Shown: piece by piece, positions 26,524-34,113 of the stretch | How the letters are laid out: each line of letters starts with the position of its first letter | Position numbering within the stretch: position 1 is the first letter of the stretch | The notes under the pieces: model-generated | What the model saw: only the letters and a program-made list of their open reading frames with translations | Told to the model about the DNA's origin: nothing | The model's database searches: none | Assembly (NCBI GenBank): GCA_038396585.1 | Contig: CP121691.1 | Coordinates: forward strand, 3,472,001-3,536,000 | Length of the DNA: 64,000 nucleotides | Source of the DNA: Vallitaleaceae bacterium 9-2 | GTDB taxonomy: Bacteria > Bacillota > Clostridia > Lachnospirales > Vallitaleaceae | Direction of reading: 5' to 3' | Position numbers and translations under genes: made by a program

Positions 26524-28337
26524 TGAAACGCCTCACTTAAATAGCTCATGACTAATCCAGTCGCTACTGCATTTCTGGGTCCTAAGACACCACGAATGTC
26601 TCCACGTCCGGCAACAATGTTATACTTAGCCAGTTCCTGTTGAATCAACTCCGGTATCTCTTGATCTAGGGCTGAACCTCCGAGGATAACGACATTGGGA
26701 ATCTGTCGGATATCACCATTTGGCGCCACTTTTTCCAACGCTCTTAGCGCATTGGTTACAAAGACCTTTTGCTTAATCTCCTGGCGCACAGTTGTAATAC
26801 GCTCTAAGGATAAATCTGTTATTATAGGAATCAGTTCACTGTCTGTAACCACTACAACACGTGCATAGAGTTTTGCCGGTAAGGGTTTATGATGAAAAAC
26901 CACCTCGCCATTTTCCATGGTCATATGATATAAGGAATTAACTTTGGCAATGGGATAGCGCTTAATTAACTCTGCCATCGTTAGGTTTTCTAGGCGTAAT
27001 TCCTTGTCAATCAACATGGTTACAAAGCTTCCTGCACCTGCTAAGTGTATCGAGCGAACTTCACCTTTTTTGTCAAGCAAGGCTGCATCGGTTGATCCTC
27101 CACCCAAATCCAGTATGGCTATGGGAAGTTGTGTGCCTTTGGTTGTCATCGCTCCGATGGCTGCCATCACCGCCTCAACACCTGCCACTTTTACCGGGAT
27201 GTTCAACTGCTCTTCGAGCTGTCTTGCTAATCGATTCATCGGAAGCTTATCTGCCTTAACCATAGCTGCGATTGCAACAGCTTTTTCCATAGCCACCTCA
27301 TCTGCAAGGGCTCCTTTTACTTTAACCGGAACAAAGGTGTCAATGGCTAGTAAGTCATTAATACTTAACTTCGTTGTAGATTCTTCCGATAGTTCCGATA
27401 GGTTCTGCTTCATGCGATGAAGCATGTCGCCTACATAAGTTCCCTGTTCTCCTTGAATGTCTTTGATGTCTCCTACGGTTTGGACTGCTTCCATAATCGC
27501 TCTAGCTCCTGCATCAATGGATATCGAAACCGTTTTGTCTTCGTAGTCTTTCAAGGTTAAGCTTCCTGCTTCAACTTTAACTTCCCGCATGCCACCTTCT
27601 GCATTTTTTACAACAACTGCTGACTTTTTGCCAATCAGACTTTTGGATATTGGAATCACCGCTGATGTTTCCGACGGTGATAGGTCAAAAAGTTTTGCAA
27701 TGCCGTACGGGTTGGATAATGTTTTTATAGTCATCCCTGGGATGGCTACTTCAATAGCGGCCAATTTACCTATCGGAAGTTTATCAATGCCACTCACTTC
27801 ATCTATAATCGGAATTTTTTTGGTCAAACGATTGTAGACTAGAACGGCTTCGTCGCGTTGTAAGATGAGGCCGACGATATTTTGTTCTGCCGCATTAATG
27901 CATTTGGCACAAAATTCATAATCCATAGTTTCAGGAACCATCACCAAGAGGGGTTCTTTGTGACGTATCTCAATGAGGTCTTTAATAAATATGGTTCTTC
28001 CTACTCCCACACCTTGACCTGCAGGTGTGTCCGGGTTGTGTCCAACCATTGTCGAATCTGTGATAATGGTCTCTGTAATGGTCTCCATGGCCGTATCGCC
28101 AATGACCGGGGCCGCTTCATTTAATCGGATGAGGGATAAGTCCCTTACTTGCATCTTTTCCTTAAGCATGGCATGACGCAAACCTTCTTTGATACCTTTG
28201 ATGTTATGAATTGTCCCTTTGGTTCCTGTCGTCTCGACTTCTGCATAGGAGAGAAAATGCATATATCCTTGTTCATCGACCTTTGCAATACTGATTTCAG
28301 TTGTTGAATTTCCGATATCTACACCGGCTATGAGCAT
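26520..28337 (-). CDS. pduG: Diol dehydratase reactivase large subunit
   Basis: A 605-residue actin/Hsp70-fold ATPase. The phosphate-1 loop is AGVDIGNSTTEISIA at the N-terminus, and phosphate-2 AILDLGGGSTDAALL lies near residue 417. Length matches Salmonella PduG (610). It exchanges inactive cobalamin on the dehydratase at the cost of ATP. It confirms that the dehydratase here is the B12-dependent type and not a glycyl-radical enzyme. Confidence 0.95.
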   Translation of the reverse strand: MLIAGVDIGNSTTEISIAKVDEQGYMHFLSYAEVETTGTKGTIHNIKGIKEGLRHAMLKEKMQVRDLSLIRLNEAAPVIGDTAMETITETIITDSTMVGHNPDTPAGQGVGVGRTIFIKDLIEIRHKEPLLVMVPETMDYEFCAKCINAAEQNIVGLILQRDEAVLVYNRLTKKIPIIDEVSGIDKLPIGKLAAIEVAIPGMTIKTLSNPYGIAKLFDLSPSETSAVIPISKSLIGKKSAVVVKNAEGGMREVKVEAGSLTLKDYEDKTVSISIDAGARAIMEAVQTVGDIKDIQGEQGTYVGDMLHRMKQNLSELSEESTTKLSINDLLAIDTFVPVKVKGALADEVAMEKAVAIAAMVKADKLPMNRLARQLEEQLNIPVKVAGVEAVMAAIGAMTTKGTQLPIAILDLGGGSTDAALLDKKGEVRSIHLAGAGSFVTMLIDKELRLENLTMAELIKRYPIAKVNSLYHMTMENGEVVFHHKPLPAKLYARVVVVTDSELIPIITDLSLERITTVRQEIKQKVFVTNALRALEKVAPNGDIRQIPNVVILGGSALDQEIPELIQQELAKYNIVAGRGDIRGVLGPRNAVATGLVMSYLSEAFQ

Positions 28338-28353
28338 ATCATCACCATTTTCT

Positions 28354-28752
28354 CTACTGTTTTAGTAAGTCGCGTTTTTTATAGACATATAATGTCTCTT
28401 CAATAAAGTCTGCACATACTTGTGCATCATATTCTGTTCGAAGCCTACTACTAAGGGCTTTTAACTCTTCTTCTGTGGAACGATAAGGTCGCAACATATT
28501 GTACATATCAAGGATTTCATCATCAGGAATTTCAATCAGTTCTGCAGATCGAACAAAGTTCTGTGCCAGTTGAATCTTACCTTCTTGTCTTGCCACTTCT
28601 GCTTGCAAGACTAAGACTTCCTTGGATATCTTAATATCTTCTGCCGTTACATCTCCAGCAACAATGGCTTCTAATGTAATCTCATCAAGACCCTTTCCAC
28701 TTTTACTTTTGATAATATTGGGATGTTTTTCTTTTAACGGATATAAGTCCAT
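28354..28752 (-). CDS. pduE: Propanediol dehydratase small subunit
   Basis: A 132-residue gamma subunit (YPLKEKHPNIIKSKSGKGLDEITLEAIVAGDVTAEDIKIS split over the N-terminal half). It is shorter than Salmonella PduE (173) because the long N-terminal helix is missing; the remainder matches the family throughout, including the C-terminal RLRTEYDAQVCADFIEET. Packaging would then rely on PduD. Confidence 0.92.
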   Translation of the reverse strand: MDLYPLKEKHPNIIKSKSGKGLDEITLEAIVAGDVTAEDIKISKEVLVLQAEVARQEGKIQLAQNFVRSAELIEIPDDEILDMYNMLRPYRSTEEELKALSSRLRTEYDAQVCADFIEETLYVYKKRDLLKQ

Positions 28753-28761
28753 ACTTACCTC

Positions 28762-29412
28762 CTACATAGGTACTTCTATTTCAATATACGGGCCACGTTT
28801 GACGACATATTCCGTCTCCTTGGTATGCATTAAAGCTGCTCGAACTTGGTACTTAGGTCTGGAAGTGATGTCATTGATAACTTTTACCGGTTTGACCTGC
28901 TCTCCTTTTGCATACTTTGCCGCGTTTTTCCCGATTTGTCGATACATCTTAAGCGTAATGATGGGCGCTTGGGGAAATAGTTCAAGATTTGTCAAAGGAT
29001 ACAAGTCTTTTTGATGAATGACTGTCGTCCCTTTAGACTGGATACCAACAGCAATTCCTGAACCTACAAGCTTGGCTACATCATTGGCGATAAAGGCAAC
29101 ATCCGATGTCCTTGTTCCGCGAATCACGCGAGGAATCATGCCTTCTTCTTCAATTCCCGCCAAGATTTCCTTAAGAACTACCATATGGTCTAGTCCATTA
29201 ATCGTTTTGTGGATATGCAGACCATAGGCTGGGCCAATAGCCACCCCGACTTCTTTTACATCTTGACTGGGTTTGACGGTTCCTAGCTGTTTAAGCTCTC
29301 CTACTTGGGTTCCATCTTCTGTCGGCATCTTAGATTCTGTCATTGTACTTATGACCTTGTTCACCGCTTCGACAATTTCTTCGACAGTGATGTCTCGGTT
29401 GAATGTATTCAT
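28762..29412 (-). CDS. pduD: Propanediol dehydratase medium subunit
   Basis: A 216-residue beta subunit. The N-terminal segment (RDITVEEIVEAVNKVISTM) is an amphipathic helix like the PduD encapsulation signal. The core has GVAIGPAYGLHIHKTINGLDH and VIRGTRTSDVAFIANDVAKLVGSGI, which belong to the cobalamin-contacting domain. Encoded 10 bp upstream of pduE. Confidence 0.94.
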   Translation of the reverse strand: MNTFNRDITVEEIVEAVNKVISTMTESKMPTEDGTQVGELKQLGTVKPSQDVKEVGVAIGPAYGLHIHKTINGLDHMVVLKEILAGIEEEGMIPRVIRGTRTSDVAFIANDVAKLVGSGIAVGIQSKGTTVIHQKDLYPLTNLELFPQAPIITLKMYRQIGKNAAKYAKGEQVKPVKVINDITSRPKYQVRAALMHTKETEYVVKRGPYIEIEVPM

Positions 29413-29425
29413 CTATGACACCTCC

Positions 29426-31099
29426 TTATAAATCATCCAGTTGAATTATGTGGGGGATTTTTTTTATTTCATCCCAGCGCTTTTCATCCATGACATACCC
29501 CGTTCCCGGTCCTTTGTAGGTGTTGGGATAGTTAACGGTACTCATAACATCATAGGATTCATTTAATATGGCTGAGGTTTGAAGATAATCGCCAGATAAT
29601 CTTTGTTTTAACATACTTAAGACCATATCCGCCTCTTCTTCAAATCCAGACTTATATAAAGCTTTGATAACATCAATCCCCGTTACTTTGTCTTGCATCA
29701 TCTTGTCAATCGCCTGCAAGTCTGAGACAACGTCCCGATCCGGAACATCTCGACTGCCATGGGCATAGGTAATCGCTTCGACTTCTTCATCTGTTACTTG
29801 TCCAAGTTCCAGAGTTTCTATAATCGCTTTCATGGCTTTTGCCGCTCTGTTTCTCACACGAATAACGTCTTCTTCTTTGACCGGTCTAAGACCACCATCT
29901 ACCTTTAAATCCCGCTGCAACACATTGTAGTCGTCAAAATCTTCTGCATCAAAGTTTGAACCGGCAAACATATTGTCTTCATTAGGAACGCCGCTATATC
30001 CACTAAAGATAAAATCGGTTCCGGGTAAAAACTGCATCATGGTTCGAGCGGTTCTTCGCATATCCGAATGACTAAAATTCTGATCATTGGAGGATGCACA
30101 TTCTAAATCAAGGGAAGACGCAATCAGGTTTTCTGCCAACACAGCACGTATTCCTGAGGGCACTGCTGATGTGACACCAATACAACTTACGGAACCATTT
30201 TGAATCCCTTGAACGCCAGCCCCTTTGGTAACCATGAGACATCTTGTCTCAAGATAAAGCATGGATTTGCCATCGGCGCTTCCCATCAACACTTCAGAAC
30301 CTGTCCCTGAGGTAAAGCGTGTCTTTAAACCACGGGAGGCATAAGCTGATGCCAAAAACGCTTTGGAATAAGGTGTATCATCCCCATCCATAAAAACAGC
30401 TTCTGTTCCATAGACACTCATGGTCTCGGCATAAGTTGTAAAACCACGCATACCTAGCTGTAACTCAACAGCTTCTTCAACTGCACATTGGGTTAAAACC
30501 CCTTTGGAACCAATCTGGGCTCCAACTAATAATCCTACTGCTGTTAACGGTGCATATCTTGCAATACCAACGGTTGTCTCTTCCTCACGAAAACCACGAA
30601 GCGCGCCTTCAGCCGCATCCGCAGCAATCAAAATCGGATTGTCTTTTGCATTGGTAATATGTGCTTGATTTGCAGGGAACAAACGCCCACGCATTTTTTG
30701 CATTGCCATCATCATCTCAACAACATTAAGCTCATTAAGCACTTCGGTAACTCGGGCTGGGGTCAGTCCTTTAAAAATATTTATTATCTGTTGTCGATCA
30801 ACGTGAATATCAACCAATAATCTAGCTATTTGTATCGGCGACAACGCCATGCTCTCTTGCGCCGTCTTGACATCAATGTAATGATCTGCTATGAATTCAT
30901 CAATAAAGTCAAATTCTTCACGATTTTTTCCATCCATCTCAATCACTCGGTTATTGTCAATGATTAAGCTTGCCTTTGGATCATAAGGGCTTGACATCGC
31001 CACAAATCCTTTTTCCGGCCACTCATCAATAAAACCATCTTGGTTGACAGGACGCTGATCGAGAATCTCCATTCTTCGAGAGCGTTTCACATTGCTCAC
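29426..31099 (-). CDS. pduC: B12-dependent propanediol dehydratase large subunit
   Basis: A 557-residue alpha subunit, nearly the Salmonella length (554). It begins RRMEILDQRPVNQDGFI and contains the TIM-barrel landmarks HITNAKDNPI, CAVEEAVELQLGMRGF and SGTGSEVLMG, and the ASSNDQNFSHSDMRRTARTM block. It converts 1,2-propanediol to propionaldehyde by a radical mechanism with adenosylcobalamin. Its start is 2 bp from the aldolase stop, so cleavage of the sugar phosphate and diol dehydration are translationally linked. Confidence 0.96.
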   Translation of the reverse strand: MSNVKRSRRMEILDQRPVNQDGFIDEWPEKGFVAMSSPYDPKASLIIDNNRVIEMDGKNREEFDFIDEFIADHYIDVKTAQESMALSPIQIARLLVDIHVDRQQIINIFKGLTPARVTEVLNELNVVEMMMAMQKMRGRLFPANQAHITNAKDNPILIAADAAEGALRGFREEETTVGIARYAPLTAVGLLVGAQIGSKGVLTQCAVEEAVELQLGMRGFTTYAETMSVYGTEAVFMDGDDTPYSKAFLASAYASRGLKTRFTSGTGSEVLMGSADGKSMLYLETRCLMVTKGAGVQGIQNGSVSCIGVTSAVPSGIRAVLAENLIASSLDLECASSNDQNFSHSDMRRTARTMMQFLPGTDFIFSGYSGVPNEDNMFAGSNFDAEDFDDYNVLQRDLKVDGGLRPVKEEDVIRVRNRAAKAMKAIIETLELGQVTDEEVEAITYAHGSRDVPDRDVVSDLQAIDKMMQDKVTGIDVIKALYKSGFEEEADMVLSMLKQRLSGDYLQTSAILNESYDVMSTVNYPNTYKGPGTGYVMDEKRWDEIKKIPHIIQLDDL

Positions 31100-31101
31100 C
31101 T

Positions 31102-31875
31102 CTATTTCAACTGCTCAATAACACGTTTTACAATTTCTGCAATTGCTGCTTCACTTGCGTCTGTTTTTGCTGGTGAATTTGTTTTTGTTGAACACGCGCC
31201 ACTTTGGCAGTCTACCGGATGACGACCTGGTACATCAAATTGTTTACGAAGTTCGTATAATCTAGCCACTTCTTCAGATGGCAATTCTTTTGCCCCACCT
31301 AAAGCTTTTGCTTTGTATGCCAAAGATGCATAGAACTCTAAACTTTCCATTTTAAAGTAGGCTGACATCAAATCATGTCCCCATGCCAAAGCTCCGTGGT
31401 TTTCAAGAAGCACTGCATCATAACAGTCAAGGTAAGGTTCAACTGCATCTGGAATCTCCATTGTTGAAGGTAAACCGTATTTTGCAATTGGAACTTCGCC
31501 TAAGAAGATAACCGCTTCAGGCATTATTTTTTCTGTTAGTGGAATACCTGCGATTGCGTATGCTGTTGCATATTGTGGATGTGCATGAACAACAGAGTTA
31601 ACGTCTGGACGTTCTTTGTAAATACGCATGTGCATCTTAATCTCTGAAGATGGTTTCCATTGACCATTAGGTTGCTTTAAGTTTCCATCTGCATCGACTT
31701 TACAGATCATGTCTGGTGTCATAAAACCTTTAGACACGCCTGTTGGTGTACATAAAAATGTGTTCTCATCGAGTTTCACTGAAAAGTTCCCGTCGTTTGC
31801 TGCAACCATTTCACGTTGGTAAATGCGTTGACCAATTTCACACATTTGTTTTTTTACTTCAAATTCATTAAACAT
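31102..31875 (-). CDS. Class II fuculose/rhamnulose-1-phosphate aldolase with targeting tail
   Basis: A 257-residue aldolase. Zinc ligands lie in VVHAHPQ and in LENHGALAWG, and the catalytic glutamate is expected in the KIMPEAVIF region. It cleaves L-fuculose-1-phosphate, and probably L-rhamnulose-1-phosphate, to DHAP and L-lactaldehyde. The core ends near residue 212. A linker rich in Ser/Thr/Lys leads to a C-terminal amphipathic helix (SEAAIAEIVKRVIEQLK), the form of an encapsulation peptide. First gene of the microcompartment operon; no other aldolase for these sugars is visible. Confidence 0.92.
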   Translation of the reverse strand: MFNEFEVKKQMCEIGQRIYQREMVAANDGNFSVKLDENTFLCTPTGVSKGFMTPDMICKVDADGNLKQPNGQWKPSSEIKMHMRIYKERPDVNSVVHAHPQYATAYAIAGIPLTEKIMPEAVIFLGEVPIAKYGLPSTMEIPDAVEPYLDCYDAVLLENHGALAWGHDLMSAYFKMESLEFYASLAYKAKALGGAKELPSEEVARLYELRKQFDVPGRHPVDCQSGACSTKTNSPAKTDASEAAIAEIVKRVIEQLK

Positions 31876-31901
31876 AGCTTACCTCCAAATAATTCTTGAT
31901 T

Positions 31902-31925
31902 TATGTTGTTTTATGTTGTTTTATC
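31902..31925 (-). repeat. Direct repeats in the microcompartment operon leader
   Basis: On the plus strand TTATGTTGTTT occurs twice in tandem, offset by 12 bp, between the predicted transcription start and the aldolase ribosome-binding site. They could bind the adjacent AraC regulator or an RNA-binding factor. Confidence 0.35.
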
Positions 31926-31939
31926 TTTATTTCATTCTA

Positions 31940-31968
31940 ATAGTACCACTTAACCCCACTAATGTCAA
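31940..31968 (-). promoter_or_regulatory. Promoter of the microcompartment operon
   Basis: On the minus strand -35 TTGACA (31968-31963) and -10 TACTAT (31945-31940) have a 17-bp spacer. It lies 65 bp before the aldolase start and drives at least the 17 genes down to fucU. The strength of the boxes suggests that control includes repression or a downstream check. Confidence 0.75.
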
Positions 31969-32037
31969 TGAATTTACCCCTGTTTTTATGTGTTTTTTTG
32001 TGGATTATCCTTGTTTTTTCTTGAGGAATAAAAATTC

Positions 32038-32091
32038 ACAAAAAAAAATAAGAATCTTTCCAATTTTTTTGGATTTCTTCTTATTTTTTGC
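32038..32091 (-). terminator. Terminator after the AraC regulator gene
   Basis: An outer stem AAAAAATAAGAA/TTCTTATTTTTT surrounds an inner TCCAA/TTGGA hairpin and ends in a U-run on the minus strand. It overlaps the last codons of the regulator gene and separates it from the microcompartment promoter. Confidence 0.8.
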
Positions 32092-33055
32092 GTATTTGAT
32101 CTGGTGTTGCACCAAATTTTTTCTTGAATTGCTTGTAAAAATAGGAAATATTCGAATACCCTATCTCTGCAACAATATCACTAATGGCCATCTCAGTATG
32201 TTCAAGAAGATATCCTGCATAATCGAGCTTACGATCTTTTACCAATGTCGTCAAGCTCGATCCGGTCATCTTCTTAATCATCTTCCCTAGATAATCCGGA
32301 TGATAATTAAAGTCTTTTGCCATCATCGTTAGGGACAAATCCTTAAAATGGTCATTAATATAATTTAATACTTCCGCTGAAATACTGGTGTCGATTGCAT
32401 TAACCATCGATTTAGACAAGTGTTTTTCATAGCCTCGAAACAGTTCGTTAAAAATCAAAAGCATATACGCACGAATCGCTGTCTCCACGCCATTTCTTTG
32501 TTCATAGTATTCCATCAGAAGCTGGAGCATAAAATTCCAAATTTGCTCGTTTTTTGAGGTTTGGAAATAAATATACTGTTTCACGTCTTTTTTTCCATAG
32601 ATAGCTTTGACCACGAAGTTAGAAATCACATCATTATATGCCACCTGTTTCATGAAAAAAGAATCGAAGAATTCCTTTTTTATCAAAATATTAATAGCAA
32701 TATCATCTTCACCGGCCTCATAGATACTATGTTCCATATTCATATCCAGAAGAAATATCTCCCCTTTGTTGATGGTTAAATCTTTGCCCTCGATGGATTG
32801 ACGAATCGCACCTGAATAGACAAAAATCATCTCAAGATAATCATGACGGTGCTTGTCAAAGGTTACAAAGCGATCATGTTTATGGATAGCGATAACCTCT
32901 CCTTCCTCCATCAGCTTGTCACTGTTGATAATCCATGCATCTGTTGGGTTTTCGTTAGAAAAGTATGTTCTTAAACCATCCGGTGTCGTTCCCCGATAGG
33001 CAAGTTCTACTTCATTAAGCCCACGAAGGCGCTGATCAAGTTCCTGAGTCGTCAT
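32081..33055 (-). CDS. AraC-family transcriptional regulator (cupin plus HTH)
   Basis: About 324 residues. The N-terminal cupin/AraC-binding domain holds HRHDYLEMIFVYSG near residue 80; the C-terminal double HTH has YLGKMIKKMTGSSLTTLV and ISYFYKQFKKKFGATPDQIRK. This is the RhaS/RhaR-type arrangement for a sugar sensor. It lies directly upstream of the microcompartment operon in the same direction, making it the likely regulator of that operon. Two ATGs (33058, 33055) follow AGGTGG; 33055 has the better spacing of 5 nt. Confidence 0.9.
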   Translation of the reverse strand: MTTQELDQRLRGLNEVELAYRGTTPDGLRTYFSNENPTDAWIINSDKLMEEGEVIAIHKHDRFVTFDKHRHDYLEMIFVYSGAIRQSIEGKDLTINKGEIFLLDMNMEHSIYEAGEDDIAINILIKKEFFDSFFMKQVAYNDVISNFVVKAIYGKKDVKQYIYFQTSKNEQIWNFMLQLLMEYYEQRNGVETAIRAYMLLIFNELFRGYEKHLSKSMVNAIDTSISAEVLNYINDHFKDLSLTMMAKDFNYHPDYLGKMIKKMTGSSLTTLVKDRKLDYAGYLLEHTEMAISDIVAEIGYSNISYFYKQFKKKFGATPDQIRKK

Positions 33056-33115
33056 CATTACCACCTCTTTCCTTAGACATATCCTCACTCTTGTTCAATG
33101 ATATGTTACCACAGC

Positions 33116-33964
33116 TTACTTTAACCAATATGCAACGCCTACACTCCCCGGTCCTACGTGTGTCCCTATGACCGGTCCTATCGACTGCACCTTCACTTTA
33201 ATTCCCAGTTTTAGCCCAATCTCCTCAGCTATCTCCTGACCTTTATCTTCACAGTTTATATGATGGACAATGATACCACCAAGTTCTCTATCCGATACAT
33301 CTTCATAAAGTTTGTTCAAAATCAAATCGATTGCTTTTTTTCGCGTTCTTACCTTTCCAAAGACCATGGTCTGTCCATTATCTACCGTAAGGACAGGTTT
33401 TATATTAAACAAATGTCCCAAAAGCGCCGCTGCTCCGCCTATTCTTCCGCCCTTTTTTAGATACTCAAACGTCTCTGGCGTAAACAAAAATCGACTATTA
33501 TCAATAACATGCTCCATAGCACCTAAAACCTCTTTTAGGCTAGCACCTTCACTTGCTTTTTTTGCTCCCTCATGTGCTGCAAATCCAAGCTGCATTGAAT
33601 TCGTTTTGGAATCCAATATTTCTATTTCAGCCTCCGGATACTTTTCTAACAGCTGTTCTTTAACCATCGTTGCTGTTGCAAACGTTCCGCTCATCTTAGA
33701 CGACATAAAAACTGCTGCGACTTGTTCATTTTGAAGTATATGTTTTTCAAAAAGGTTGACCATCTCATCTAAAGAAGGCTGTGAAGATTTTGGGAATTCT
33801 CCACATTGCTCCATCTCTTGATAAAACTCTTCATTTGTCCAATCTAATTCCCGTTTATTCTTTCCATTTAAAAGTACATTGAGGGATAAAATATCTATCT
33901 CGTATTTTTTTACTAACTCTTGTGATATATATGATGTACTATCTGTTATAACTTTTACAGGCAT
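33116..33964 (-). CDS. DegV-family fatty-acid-binding protein
   Basis: A 282-residue DegV protein. It starts VKVITDSTSYISQELVKKYEI, and has the family blocks FMSSKMSGTFATA and LFTPETFEYLKKGGRIGGAAALLG, ending GPVIGTHVGPGSVGVAYW. DegV (FakB-like) proteins bind a fatty acid for phosphorylation by FakA. No fakA is nearby. It is 60 bp upstream of the AraC gene and may be cotranscribed, but no functional link is evident. Confidence 0.92.
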   Translation of the reverse strand: MPVKVITDSTSYISQELVKKYEIDILSLNVLLNGKNKRELDWTNEEFYQEMEQCGEFPKSSQPSLDEMVNLFEKHILQNEQVAAVFMSSKMSGTFATATMVKEQLLEKYPEAEIEILDSKTNSMQLGFAAHEGAKKASEGASLKEVLGAMEHVIDNSRFLFTPETFEYLKKGGRIGGAAALLGHLFNIKPVLTVDNGQTMVFGKVRTRKKAIDLILNKLYEDVSDRELGGIIVHHINCEDKGQEIAEEIGLKLGIKVKVQSIGPVIGTHVGPGSVGVAYWLK

Positions 33965-34113
33965 ATTTACTTCCTTCCACTTTTAATATTTACTCTTATT
34001 ATAAAGCAAAAAAACATTTTATGTTATTTTTTTCTAAAATCGCTTATAATTTCATGATATAATACATATATATATTTTTTCTTAAAATTTTTTTAAAATT
34101 AGGGAGGGTTTTT

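Noticed and set aside
27004-27420. 138-codon plus-strand frame inside pduG
   Set aside because: Antisense shadow of a well-conserved reactivase gene with no SD or homology.
31876-32037. B12 riboswitch in front of the microcompartment operon
   Set aside because: The leader from the predicted start is only about 60 nt and holds direct repeats, too short for that class.
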